Shown here: piece by piece, positions 41,015 to 52,052 of the stretch
Position numbering within the stretch: position 1 is the stretch's first letter
Layout of the letters: every line of letters begins with the position of its first letter
Assembly: GCA_036387335.1 (NCBI GenBank)
Contig: DASVTZ010000217.1
Span: 22,690-86,689, forward strand
Direction of reading: 5' to 3'
Source: Longimicrobium sp.
Lineage (GTDB): Bacteria > Gemmatimonadota > Gemmatimonadetes > Longimicrobiales > Longimicrobiaceae
DNA length: 64,000 nt
Made by a program: the position numbers and the translations under genes
Notes under the pieces: generated by a model
Databases searched by the model: none
What the model saw: only the letters and a program-made list of their open reading frames with translations
What the model was told of the DNA's origin: nothing

Positions 41015-42466
41015 ATGATGGCTTCGCTCAGGGGGCGGTGCGGGTGCGCCGCGGTGCTGGTGCTGGCGGCCGGGTGCGCGACGAACCCGGTGACCGGACG
41101 GAGGCAGCTCTCGCTGGTCTCCGAAGCGCAGGAGGTTCAGCTCGGGCAGCAGTCCGCCGTGCAGGTGTCGCAGGAGATCGGGCTGGTGCCGGACTCGGCC
41201 CTTCAGCGCTACGTGCAGAGCGTCGGCGGCACGCTGGCGGCGGCATCGGAGCGCCCGGCGCTGCCGTGGACGTTCCGCGTGGTCGACGATCCGACGCCCA
41301 ACGCCTTCGCGCTCCCCGGCGGCTACATCTTCGTCACGCGCGGGATGCTCGCGCTGATGAACTCCGAGGCGGAGATGGCGAGCGTGCTGGGGCACGAGAT
41401 CGGGCACGTGACGGCCAAGCACCAGGTCACCATGATGAGCCGCGCCCAGCTCGCGCAGATCGGCCTGGGGCTGGGGACCGTGCTGATGCCGCGCCTCCAG
41501 AACCTGGGCGGGCTGGCGAGCGGCGGGCTGCAGCTCCTCTTCCTCAGCTACAGCCGCGACGCGGAGCGCCAGGCGGACGACCTGGGCTTCCGCTACGCGG
41601 TGGGCCAGCGCTACGACGCCCGCGAGATGGCGCGCGTCTTCCAATCGCTGCAGCGCGTGAGCGAGACGGAGCGGGCCCGTTCGGGGCGCAGCCCGCTCCC
41701 CAGCTACCTCGCGTCGCACCCGGGTGAGCCGGAGCGCATCGCGTCCGTGCAGCGCCGCGCGGCCACCGTCCCCGCGGGCACCGCGACGAGGGTCGAATCC
41801 GCGTCGTACCTCAACCGCCTGAACGGGCTGGTGTACGGCGAGAACCCGCGGCAGGGGTACTTCCAGCAGGGCATCTTCCTGCATCCCGACCTGCGCTTCT
41901 CCATCGTCTTCCCCAGCGGATGGCGGACGCAGAACCTGCCGCAGGCGGTCACCGGCGGCAGCCCGCGCCAGGATGCCATCATCCAGCTCACCCTGGCCGA
42001 GCAGGTGCGCACCGCCGACGATGCGGCGCGTCGCTTCTTCCAGCAGCAGGGGGTGCAGGCGGGGCAGGGCGGGCGCACCACGGTGAACGGCTTCCCCGCG
42101 GTGGTCGCCTACTTCCAGGCGCAGACGCAGCAGGGGATCATCGCGGGAATCGCGCAGTGGCTGGAGAAGGACGGGCAGGTGTACCAGGTGCTCGCGTACT
42201 CGCCGGGGCAGGTCTTCCAGCAGTACGAGGGCACCTTTCGCCAGACGCTCAACAGCTTCGCGTCGGTCACGGACCCGGCGGTCCTCAACATCCGCCCCAA
42301 CCGCATCCGCGTCGTGCGCCTGCCGCAAGCGATGACGCTGGCCCAGTTCAACACCCGCTACCCCTCCAGCATCCCCATCGAGGAGCTGGCGATCGTGAAC
42401 CAGGTGGCCGGCGCGGGCACCTCGCTGCCGTCCGGCGCGATGGTGAAGCGGGTGGTGCGGGAGTAG
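41015..42466 (+). CDS. M48-family metalloprotease lipoprotein (BepA/LoiP-like)
   Basis: A 483-residue protein whose signal peptide ends in the lipobox LAAGC, so it is attached to a membrane in the periplasm. The zinc motif is GHEIGHVTAKH, with the downstream glutamate in SRDAERQADDLGF. The C-terminal 190 residues form a beta-rich domain (FSIVFPSGWRTQNLPQ) that ends NRIRVVRLPQAMTLAQFNTR and a LysM-like segment (EELAIVNQV). Relatives degrade or assist assembly of outer-membrane proteins. A type-C repeat starts at its stop codon. Confidence 0.93.
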   Translation: MMASLRGRCGCAAVLVLAAGCATNPVTGRRQLSLVSEAQEVQLGQQSAVQVSQEIGLVPDSALQRYVQSVGGTLAAASERPALPWTFRVVDDPTPNAFALPGGYIFVTRGMLALMNSEAEMASVLGHEIGHVTAKHQVTMMSRAQLAQIGLGLGTVLMPRLQNLGGLASGGLQLLFLSYSRDAERQADDLGFRYAVGQRYDAREMARVFQSLQRVSETERARSGRSPLPSYLASHPGEPERIASVQRRAATVPAGTATRVESASYLNRLNGLVYGENPRQGYFQQGIFLHPDLRFSIVFPSGWRTQNLPQAVTGGSPRQDAIIQLTLAEQVRTADDAARRFFQQQGVQAGQGGRTTVNGFPAVVAYFQAQTQQGIIAGIAQWLEKDGQVYQVLAYSPGQVFQQYEGTFRQTLNSFASVTDPAVLNIRPNRIRVVRLPQAMTLAQFNTRYPSSIPIEELAIVNQVAGAGTSLPSGAMVKRVVRE

Positions 42467-42534
42467 GCCCCACCCCCAGCGTCGCTCCGCGACGCATCCC
42501 CCTCCCCCACAACTGCCTGGGGGAGGGGGTGTTT
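42467..42534. repeat. Type-C repeat, copy 2, abutting a stop codon
   Basis: GGCCCCACCCCCAGCGTCGC follows the TAG of the M48 gene without a gap. The two hairpins (GCGTCGC/GCGACGC and CCCCCTCCCCCA/TGGGGGAGGGGG) end in GTGTTTG. Between here and the next gene a CGGTTTCAACCG hairpin (about 42604) is the only other structure in 42535-42720. Confidence 0.88.
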
Positions 42535-42720
42535 GCCGGCGATGCAGCGCACCAATCTCGCCCCCCGAAACCTGCGCAGGCAGGTTTCCCGCGTTTGTTG
42601 CAGCGGTTTCAACCGCCGGGTCCCAGCCAGCCTGTTGCCACCCGCCCTCGCCCGAACGATGTTGCAGCGCAGGCCCCGTTCCGATCCGCGAAACGAGCAC
42701 CCCGTCTTGAAAACACCCCG

Positions 42721-44277
42721 ATGAAGATGCGCTCCATCCTCCCCGCCCTGTGCGCCACATTCGCGCTGGCGTCCGCGATCCACGCGCAGGCCCCCGCGGA
42801 CCCGCAGCGGCTCGCGAAGCTGAGCGCGGCCTTCCCCGAGATCGACCGGATGATGAAGGGGTTCGCGGAGCGGCAGCACGTGCCGGGGATCGCGTACGGG
42901 ATCGTGGTGGACGGGCGCGTGGTGCACGTGGGGACGGCGGGGCTCCGCGACGTCGCCGCGCGCGCGCCGGTGGACTCGGGGACGGTGTTCCGCATCGCGT
43001 CGATGACGAAGAGCTTCACCGCGGCCGCCATCCTCCAGCTCCGTGACGAGGGGAAGCTGTCGCTGGACGACCCGGCGGAGCGCTACGTCCCCGAGCTGGC
43101 CGCGCTGCGCCCCGCCGCCAGCGACGCGCCAAAGATCACCATCCGCCACCTGCTGACGCACTCCGCGGGCTTCCCCGAGGACAACCCGTGGGGCGACCAG
43201 CAGCTCGCCGCCACCGACGCGGAGATGTCGCGGATGATGCGCGAGGGCATCCCCTTCTCCACGTCGCCGGGCACCGCGTACGAGTACTCCAACTACGGCT
43301 TCGCCATCCTGGGCCGCATCATCGCCAACGTGTCGGGGATGCCGTACGCTCGGTACGTGCGCGAAAAGGTGCTGCGGCCGCTCGGAATGAACGCCACGAC
43401 GCTGGAAGCCGCCGACGTCCCCGCGCAGCGGCTGGCGCACGGGTACCGCAGGCAGGACGAACAGTGGCTGGAGGAGAAGCAGCTCCCCGACGGCGCGTTC
43501 GGGCCGATGGGCGGGATGCTCACCTCGGTCAGCGACCTGGGGCGCTGGGTCGGCTTCATGCTGGACGCTTGGCCCGCGCGCGACGGTCCGGACGCGGGCC
43601 CGCTGCGCCGCTCCTCGCGCCGGGAGATGCAGCAGGTGGCGCGATACAGCGGCGCGTCGGCCGTGCGCGACACGTCTGGGCGGGTGGTGCTGAGCGCGGG
43701 CGGCTACGGCTACGGGCTGGGCGTGCGGCAGACGTGCCTCTTCCGCATCTCAGTGTCGCACAGCGGCGGCCTTCCCGGGTTCGGGTCGCTCATGCGCTGG
43801 CTCCCGGAGCACGGCGTCGGCATCGTGGCGATGGGGAACCTCACCTACACCCCCTGGGGCGGCGTCTTCGAGCAGGCGCTGGAAATGCTGTCGAAGACGG
43901 GCGGCCTCACCCCGCGCATGCCGCAGCCCGCCCCCGTGCTGTTGGAGCGCCGCGAGGAGGTGTCGCGGCTCGTGGCGCGCTGGGACGACGCCCTGGCAGA
44001 CCGCGTCGCCGCCATGAACCTGTACCTGGACGAATCAAAGGAGCGCCGCCGCGCCGCCATCGACCGCCTGCGCACCGCCGCGGGTGGCGAGTGCCGCAAC
44101 GAGGGCCCGTTCGTCGTGGAGAACGCCCTGCGCGGCCGCTGGCGCATGCGGTGCGCAACCGGCGACCTGCGCGTCTCCATCACCCTCGCCCCCACAGAGC
44201 CGGCCCGGGTCCAGTTCCTGGAAGTCCGCCCGATGGCGCGAGAGGAGAGTCTCGAAGCGGCTCCGGTCTGCCGCTGA
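42721..44277 (+). CDS. Class C beta-lactamase-fold serine hydrolase, exported
   Basis: A 518-residue protein with a signal peptide (1-23, ending IHAQA). The penicillin-recognising enzyme triad is present: SMTK (Ser94, Lys97), YSN at 189-191, and HSGG (HXG motif) near residue 347. The fold is that of class C beta-lactamase/DD-peptidase/esterase EstB. The C-terminal 130 residues add a lipocalin-like extension (DUF3471-like). Likely a peptidase or esterase in the periplasm; no evidence for antibiotic resistance. Confidence 0.92.
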   Translation: MKMRSILPALCATFALASAIHAQAPADPQRLAKLSAAFPEIDRMMKGFAERQHVPGIAYGIVVDGRVVHVGTAGLRDVAARAPVDSGTVFRIASMTKSFTAAAILQLRDEGKLSLDDPAERYVPELAALRPAASDAPKITIRHLLTHSAGFPEDNPWGDQQLAATDAEMSRMMREGIPFSTSPGTAYEYSNYGFAILGRIIANVSGMPYARYVREKVLRPLGMNATTLEAADVPAQRLAHGYRRQDEQWLEEKQLPDGAFGPMGGMLTSVSDLGRWVGFMLDAWPARDGPDAGPLRRSSRREMQQVARYSGASAVRDTSGRVVLSAGGYGYGLGVRQTCLFRISVSHSGGLPGFGSLMRWLPEHGVGIVAMGNLTYTPWGGVFEQALEMLSKTGGLTPRMPQPAPVLLERREEVSRLVARWDDALADRVAAMNLYLDESKERRRAAIDRLRTAAGGECRNEGPFVVENALRGRWRMRCATGDLRVSITLAPTEPARVQFLEVRPMAREESLEAAPVCR

Positions 44278-44335
44278 CGCGGTCGAACCTATCACCGCAA
44301 GCTCGCCGCGGTGGGCGCCGGCTCACCTCTGCCCC

Positions 44336-44470
44336 GGAGGCGGAGGCGCGGAGAACGCGGAGGGCAACGCAACTGCATGGCTCACACAGAGACACAGAGA
44401 CACAGAGAGAGAACAGCAAAAGTCTTCCTCTGTGCCTTGTAGTTCCCTCTGTGTTCTCTGTGTGAGGCTT
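44336..44470. repeat. Type-A left arm joined to a full type-B repeat (copy 5)
   Basis: GGAGGCGGAGGCGCGGAGAA (type-A-like) runs into CTCACACAGAGACACAGAGA, and the type-B right arm ends at 44465 with GTGTGAGGCTTTT. This is the same A-B juxtaposition as at 19640, with the right A arm missing. Nothing coding lies in 44278-44538. Confidence 0.78.
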
Positions 44471-44538
44471 TTGCTGGAGGAATCGCTGGGATCTCAGCGG
44501 ATTGTAAGCGGGGCCGACAACCCATGCCTGGAGTCATC

Positions 44539-45162
44539 ATGCACATCACCATCCGCGCCGCGCTGGCGGCGATCGCGCTCTGGACGATTCACGCCGCGCC
44601 GGCCGCCGCGCAGCAGGGCGGGCCGCCGGCGGGCAAGGCGCCTTCGGAATACGAGGCGCCGGTCAAGGTGGGCGAGTACCTGCGCGGCGAGCGGCACGAC
44701 TTCAAAGATCCCACGTACGGGGTGGGGTACCAGTACGCACCCACGCAGACGTCCGACTCCAGCTACGCCACGGTCTACGTCTACCAGCCCGTCCACCCGG
44801 ATTCGGCGTGGGACGCCGACCGTGTGATCGCGGAGCAGCTCCAGGAGTTCGGACAGACGCTGGAGTATCAGCGTGCGCGCGGCGTGTACGAGAGCTACGA
44901 GATCGCGCAGGAGGGCGCCGACACGATCCGCGCGGGCTCCCAGGTGCTCCCCGGCTTCCGCGTGCGCTACGTGTACCGGGTACCGGGAGGGGGAGTCGCG
45001 GTGTCGTTCTACAATCTGTACGCCGCGGGCCGGACGCTGGTGAAGGTGCGGGGCACCGTACCCGAGTCGCAGGTCCGCAAGAGCGGGCTGGAGGCGTTCG
45101 CCCGGGCGGTCGTGGCGGAGATCGTCCAGGCCAACGCGTCCCCTTCTCCCACGACACCCTGA
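44539..45162 (+). CDS. Hypothetical exported protein
   Basis: A 207-residue protein with a signal peptide (ending AAAQQ). The mature part has GEYLRGERHDFKDPTYGVGY and VYVYQPVHPDSAWDADRVIA, beta-rich sequence without a named family. The ATG at 44539 was preferred to one at 44524 because it has GGAG 5 bp ahead. The class-A-type hydrolase gene starts 17 bp after its stop, so the two may form an operon. Confidence 0.7.
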   Translation: MHITIRAALAAIALWTIHAAPAAAQQGGPPAGKAPSEYEAPVKVGEYLRGERHDFKDPTYGVGYQYAPTQTSDSSYATVYVYQPVHPDSAWDADRVIAEQLQEFGQTLEYQRARGVYESYEIAQEGADTIRAGSQVLPGFRVRYVYRVPGGGVAVSFYNLYAAGRTLVKVRGTVPESQVRKSGLEAFARAVVAEIVQANASPSPTTP

Positions 45163-45179
45163 CCCGCCGGAAACCGGGC

Positions 45180-46079
45180 ATGACTCGACTCGTCTTCCTG
45201 CTCGCCCTGCTCCTGGCCGCGCCGCTCCAGGCGCAGGGGCGCACCGATACCGCGCTCGAGGCGAAGCTGCGGAACGTGGTGCGTGGCTTCCACGGCGATG
45301 TGGGGATCTACGCGCGCCACCTGCGCACGGGCGCCACCGTGGCCATCGACGCGGACACGGTCTTCCCCACCGCGAGCATGATCAAGGTGCCCATCCTCCT
45401 CACCCTCTACGACCGGGTGGCGCAGGGGAAGATGGATCTGGAGGCGAGGGTGCCGCGCCCGGACACGCTCAACTACCGCTACGTGGAGAGCACCGACGTC
45501 GTCGGATACATGGCGCCGGGCGACACGCTCCCGCTCCGCGAGCTGGCGTTCCTGATGCTCACCGTGAGCGACAACGTGGCGAGCCTGTGGATACAGGCGG
45601 AGGTGGGCGGGGGCGTGGCGGTCAACGAGTGGCTGGCGGCGCACGGATTCCGCCACACGCGCGTCAACTCGCGCACACCCGGGCGCGAGGAAGCGCGGTC
45701 CAGGTACGGCTGGGGCCAGACCACGCCGCGCGAGATCGCCGAGGCGCTGGTGATGATCCGCGAGGGGCGCGCGGTGAGCCCGGCCGCGTCAGAAGACATG
45801 TACCGCATGCTGACCAACAGCTACTGGAAGGGCGAAGCGCTCTCGCAGATCCCGCCCACCGTGCAGGCCGCGTCGAAGCAGGGCTTCGTGGACCGCTCCC
45901 GATCCGAGGTGCTGCTGGTGAACGCCCCCACGGGCGACTACGTGCTGGCCGTCATCACCAAGAATCAGGCGGATACAGGCTACCAGGAGGGGAATGAGGG
46001 ATCGCGCCTCCTGCGCGCCGTATCCCGCACGGTGTACCAGCACTTCAACCCGCGCGACCCCTGGCGTCCGCTGCGCTGA
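45180..46079 (+). CDS. Class A beta-lactamase-like serine hydrolase, exported
   Basis: A 299-residue protein with a signal peptide (1-18, ending LQAQ). Class A motifs: SMIK at 66-69, VSDN with Ser130-Asn132, and KQG at 233-235 in place of KTG. A Glu pair near 170 could be the deacylating Glu166. The KQG variant and lack of any resistance-gene context argue for a general PBP-like hydrolase or a weak beta-lactamase; sequence alone cannot tell. It directly precedes the CHAT locus but has its own transcript end at a hairpin. Confidence 0.9.
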   Translation: MTRLVFLLALLLAAPLQAQGRTDTALEAKLRNVVRGFHGDVGIYARHLRTGATVAIDADTVFPTASMIKVPILLTLYDRVAQGKMDLEARVPRPDTLNYRYVESTDVVGYMAPGDTLPLRELAFLMLTVSDNVASLWIQAEVGGGVAVNEWLAAHGFRHTRVNSRTPGREEARSRYGWGQTTPREIAEALVMIREGRAVSPAASEDMYRMLTNSYWKGEALSQIPPTVQAASKQGFVDRSRSEVLLVNAPTGDYVLAVITKNQADTGYQEGNEGSRLLRAVSRTVYQHFNPRDPWRPLR

Positions 46080-46098
46080 AAACTTCATCCTTGTGTCC

Positions 46099-46149
46099 GG
46101 AACCGCGAGCCCGCTTATTCTCGTAGGCGGGCAGCGGATCGCCGGTTCC
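46099..46149 (+). promoter_or_regulatory. Nested hairpin upstream of the CHAT gene
   Basis: GGAACCG (46099-46105) pairs with CGGTTCC (46143-46149); inside it GCCCGC (46109-46114) pairs with GCGGGC (46127-46132). It separates the hydrolase stop from the CHAT start (78 bp further). Terminator or regulatory leader; no T tract. Confidence 0.45.
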
Positions 46150-46226
46150 TCCCCGCCCCACAGCCTCTCCGCAGAAGCACCGCTCTTCATCGCCCGCGCG
46201 CCCCGCGCGGCACAGGAGCATGCAAA

Positions 46227-49200
46227 ATGTCCTCTCCCCTTCGTCTCGTTCTCACGGACTACACGGACGCCACGCGCTGGCGGTGGACCCTCTACGACGG
46301 CGCGGGAGGCTTCCTGGCCGACCACGCCGTGCGCCTGGACCCCACGAAGCGCGAGTACGCGGGGTTCACCGACCTGGCCGGCTGGCTGGACTACAACCAG
46401 CCCATCTACCCGCCCGCGCAGCAGCTCGACGAGCTGGGGCGGTGGATGGGGGATCACGTCTTCGGCGGGGTGCGCGCGGCGCTGTGGGAGCGCAGGAAGT
46501 CGCCCGCCGTGCCCGTGCACGTGGTGGTGCCGCGACAGGCGCTGGAGCTGCTGACGCGCCCCTTCGAGCTGGCCCGCTTCGAGGACGGCTCCGGCTTCGT
46601 GGACGAAGGCGTCCGCTTCATCTACCAGGTGGAGCGGCCGGCCGCGCGCGCGGCGGAGAAGGAGCCGGCGGAGCGCGCGCTGCGCATCCTGGCCGCGTTC
46701 AGCCTGCCGCTGCGCGCCAGCGCCCTCAACCTGCGGCGCGAGCGGTTCGGCCTGCAGCGCCTGGTGCGCGAGCTCACGCAGACGCAGGGGCTCGCCATTG
46801 AGCTGCGCGTGCTGCACTACGGCGCCACGCGCGACACCCTGGGGAACGCGCTGGAGGAGGGCGAGGGGTGGGACGTCATCCACCTCTCCGGCCACGGCGA
46901 GTGTGGCGAGCTGGTGCTGGAGGACGAGAGCGGGGGGAGCGACAGCGTCGACGCCGGTGAGCTGGGCGAGCTGCTGGAGCCGGCGCGTTCCCGCCTCAAA
47001 CTGCTGGTGCTGGGCGCCTGCTACAGCGGCGCGAGCAGCCACGCCGCGGCCCGCGCGCAGGTGGGGCTCGGCGATGCGCCGGCGCGCGGCGAGGCCGGCG
47101 TGGAAGCGGTGGGTACGGTGCTCCCCAGCCTGGCCCTGGCGCTCTCCGAAAAGCTGGAGTGCGCGGCGCTCGCCATGCGCTACCCGGTAGGCGACGTGTT
47201 CGCCACCGAGCTGATGATCTCGCTCTACGGCAAGCTGCTCGACCGCCGCCGCCCCCTTCCCGACGCGCTGAACCTGGCGCTGGAAGACGCCCTCGCGGAC
47301 GCCGCCGCGCGGCCCCCGCTGTCCATGGCGACGCCCATCCTGGTGGGTCCGCTCGCCGCGGGGCTGAAGCTGGTGCCGGGCTCGCTGCCCGGGCTGGGGT
47401 TCGACAGCCTCCCCGCCGTGGGGCTGGGGATCGGCTTTCCGCCGGAGCCCGAGCGCTTCGTGGGCCGCATGCAGCCGATGCTGCGCGCCAGCCGCGCGCT
47501 CGCCCCGCGCAGCCCGCAGCGCGCCGTGCTCTTTTACGGGATGGCCGGCGCGGGGAAGACCGCCTGCGCCCTGGAGCTGGCGTACCGCCACGAGCAGGGG
47601 CGCTTCAAGGGGTACGTGTGGTACAGCGCGCCGCAGGAAGGGAGCGACGTCTCCACCGCGTTCTTTGCGCTGATGCAGGACATCCAGAGCCAGCTGAACG
47701 CGCCGCAGCTCGGCCTTACGGCCACGCTCAACGACCCGGAGCAGTTCCGTCGCCTCACTCTGCCTCGTCTGCGCGCGCTTCTCCAGCAGAACTCCCTCCT
47801 GCTGGTGCTGGACAACCTGGAGACGCTGCTCACCCCCGCGGGCGAGTGGCGCGACCCGCTCTGGGGCGAGCTGATGGCGGTGCTCGTGAGCCACGAAGGC
47901 CCGTCGCGCGTGGTGCTCACCTCGCGCCGCCCCCCCGCCGGCTTGGCCGCCAATCCGCGCGTGGCGGCCGAGGCGATCCACGCCCTGAGCTTCGCCGAGG
48001 GGGTGCTCCTCGCGAAGGAGCTGCCCAACCTCAGCCGCCTCTTCGGCGACGAGGAGGGGATGAAGCTGCTGCGCGAGACGCTGCGCGTGGTACAGGGCCA
48101 TCCCAAGCTGCTGGAGATGGCCGACGGCGTCGCGGCGGACCGTGCCGCGCTGGCCCGGCGCCTGGCCGCCTTCGCCGGCGAGCTGGCGGACGTCAGCGAC
48201 CTGCTGGACGCCTTCTTCTCCGAGGGCGGCGCGCGCGAGGGAGAGACGCGCCAGGACGACTCCGGGTTCATGCGCACGCTGCAGGGGTGGACGGCCGGGG
48301 CGCTCGGCAGCCTCCCTCCGCCCGCCGCGCTCCTCTTCACCTTCCTCTGCCGCCTGGAGCCCGACGACCGCCGCCGTTCCGTGCTGGATACGAGCTGGAA
48401 GGGCTTCCTTGCCCGGCTCGCCCCAGAACACCCGGCAGCTGCCGCCGCCGCCGCCCAGCCGGACGAGGAGCTCCAGAGCTGGATCTCCGCCCTCGAAGCT
48501 TTGGGGCTCGTGGCGGTGGAGCGACAGCCGCCAACCCCGATGCAACAGGCGCAGATCGAGAGGTTTTCCGCGGCCGGTGACCCCGAAGGCGCCGCCAACC
48601 GGGCCCTGCTGCTGGCGCGGGTGGAGGCGTACAACACGACCTACACCGTACATCCCGGCGTCGCGGAAGCGGCGCGCGCCGCGGCCGAGCCCGCCGTGCT
48701 CGATGCGGCCGACGTAGAGGTGGGGAACTCCCATGGCGGGATGGTGCTGCAGGCCCTGAAGCAGGAGATGGCGGGCGCCGGACAGCTGGTGGCGTCGAGC
48801 GCCCGCGCCGCGGCGCCCTACCTGCTGCGGCAACGACGCTGGGTAGAGGCGTCCACGCTCCTGGAACACATGCTCGTGCGCGACGGCAGTCCGGACGCCG
48901 TCGCTTTCGCGCTGCCGCTGCTGACCCGTATCTCAGACGCGGTCGCGGGCACCGACGCGGAGCAGATGCATGCCGGCGTGCTGGCCACTGCGCTGACGCG
49001 TGCCGGCCGTGCCGGGGACGCACAGGCAATCGAACGCGGACGCATCCAGAAGGCCGTCGACAGGGGCGACTTTCGGCTGGCGGCGGTGGCCTCTGCCTCC
49101 CTCGTAAACCTGCTCGCGGACAACGGCTTCCTCCAAGAGGCGCTCGCCACGAATGCGGAGGCGGCGGAGTATGTACGCCGGGCGGGGCTCGGCCCGTGGA

Positions 49201-50293
49201 CGCAGCTATCCCGCGCCGCCACGCATCTGCACCTGCTGGCCAGCATGGGGCGGTACGAGGAGGTGCTCAGCGAGATCGTGCCGCTGCTCAAGATCATGGA
49301 GGAGCTCCCTCCCGAAGACCCGGCCAACGAGATCGTCAATCCGTGGAACGTACGCGAAGTCCTTCTCGACGCCGGCCACACCGCCGCACTCCGCACTGAG
49401 CGGTGGGAGGCCGCGCTGGCGTTCAATGGCGCGATCGCGGAATCGATGCAGTCGCGCGGCGCGGACGCGATGGACCTGGCACGCGTCCGCTTCAACGCCG
49501 TTGGACCCCTGAACGGCCTGGGGCGCTACGCCGAAGCCCGCGCGCTCTTGCTGCACTGTCGCGCCATCTACGAGGCGGAGCACCACGTGGAGGGGCTGGC
49601 CAAAGTCTACGCCGAGCTGGCCACCCTGGAGCGCCGCACTGGAAACCCGGCCGCGGCGGTCCGCTTCGGGAAGCTCGCGTTGCGCGACATGTACCTGATC
49701 GGCAGCCCCGAAGGCTGCGCGATCAACCACGTCAACCTGGCCGGCCAGCTCCAGGATGAAGGTGCCGAACCCGCCGTCTGCCTGGCGCACCTCCTGGCGA
49801 GCTGCATCATCCTCTATCAGACCGGGCACGGCCTGCTCGCCTCCATCGTACGCGATCTGGGCGTAGACGGAGTGTCCGCCGCACCCCCGGCCTTCGCCGG
49901 CATCGTATCGACGGTCGAAGAAGTGGAGGGCGTGCGTTTCCAGATGCTGTTCGACAGCCTTCCCCGCAAGGCGCCCGACGGCGACGCCGCGCTCGCCGAG
50001 ATATGGCGGCTGGTGCAGGCGGAGCAGCAGCGCGCGCGGCAGCAGGCGGAGCTCCTGGCGTTGCAGCAGCAGCAGATCGCGGAGTGGGTGCATTCGATCG
50101 CGGCAAGCGTCGCCGAGGCGAGCCTACGTGCCGAGATGGACCAGGCGCTCGCGACGCTGGAACAGAAGGGCTGGAAGCTGCGCAATCCCGTCCGCCGCCT
50201 CTGGGCCGGCGAGCGCGACGCGGCGCGGCTCACCGAGGGGCTGGACGAGCAGGACGGCGCGATCGTGCGCCAGATCCTTCAATTGGTGAACCC

Positions 50294-50297
<4 letters not shown>
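46227..50297 (+). CDS. CHAT caspase-like protease fused to a STAND NTPase and a TPR-like tail
   Basis: A 1356-residue cytoplasmic protein. Residues 1-380 contain the CHAT domain with the Cys-His dyad: VIHLSGHGECGEL (His223) and LLVLGACYSG (Cys265). Residues 410-720 are an NB-ARC-like STAND NTPase: Walker A GMAGAGKT (438-445), Walker B LLLVLDN (524-530), sensor VVLTSR (562-567). From about 880 helical TPR-like repeats extend to the end, followed by a Gln-rich coiled coil (QQRARQQAELLALQQQQ). In known conflict systems the repeats sense a trigger, the NTPase oligomerises, and CHAT cleaves. GGAG 9 bp before the ATG at 46227 supports the start. The TGA overlaps the next start (ATGA). Confidence 0.93.
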
Positions 50298-51532
<1,235 letters not shown>

Positions 51533-51580
51533 ACCGGGGCGGAACGCGCCGCAAGGCTTCCCCGGGGCCGGGCGCGGCGG

Positions 51581-51586
51581 TATAAT
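51581..51586 (+). promoter_or_regulatory. TATAAT -10 box before the 96-residue gene
   Basis: A perfect TATAAT stands in GC-rich sequence 47 bp before the ATG at 51634; no good -35 is seen at 17 bp (TTCCCC). It suggests separate transcription of the small third gene. Confidence 0.4.
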
Positions 51587-51633
51587 CGCGCGGGTCGGCA
51601 GCGCGCCTCCACGCATCCCCGGGAAAAGAGCTC

Positions 51634-51924
51634 ATGGTGCCAGCGGAGAAGGACAGGGCGGATTGGGAGCAGGCCACCGACGCGGTCTTCCACGCGGTCC
51701 ACGGACAGCTGCGCAGCAAGGAGAAGCGGCCCGTCCTGCAGTCGTCCGAGGCGGCGGTGTGGCTCACCTGGCACGGCGCGGGCAAGCCGCCGCTGGAGTT
51801 CCGCATCGAGGAGCCGGAGTGGTGGATGCCGCTCACCGAGGCGCACGCATCCGAGCTGGCGGCGCGGCTGCTCGCGGGCCTTCGCGAGGAGCTGCGGCTT
51901 TACAAGGAAAAGGCCGGCTCCTGA
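51634..51924 (+). CDS. Small hypothetical protein, putative third gene of the CHAT locus
   Basis: A 96-residue protein, Trp-rich (AAVWLTWHGAGKPPLEFRIE, EPEWWMPLT), ending in a charged helix ARLLAGLREELRLYKEKAGS. No signal peptide or membrane helix. I do not recognise it. It follows the S8 gene by 101 bp on the same strand and precedes an unrelated thioesterase; it may be an inhibitor, adaptor or target of the proteases, or simply a neighbour. Confidence 0.7.
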   Translation: MVPAEKDRADWEQATDAVFHAVHGQLRSKEKRPVLQSSEAAVWLTWHGAGKPPLEFRIEEPEWWMPLTEAHASELAARLLAGLREELRLYKEKAGS

Positions 51925-52052
51925 TCGCCGGGCCGATTCGAAGCGGGGCCGCCTCTCGCCGGGGCGGCCCCGCTTCGCGCGATGGTTGTACGGCGGCGTG
52001 GGCGGCTGCTACGTTGTCGGCGGGAGGTCGCCGTGAACCGGGTTCGCTGGAG

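Noticed and set aside
42721..46079. Antibiotic-resistance beta-lactamase genes
   Set aside because: The folds match penicillin-recognising enzymes in general; altered KTG box, large C-terminal extension and no mobile context give no support for resistance.
45789..48869. 1026-residue minus-strand frame opposite the CHAT gene
   Set aside because: Shadow frame; the plus strand has CHAT and Walker motifs and an operon-like overlap with the S8 gene.
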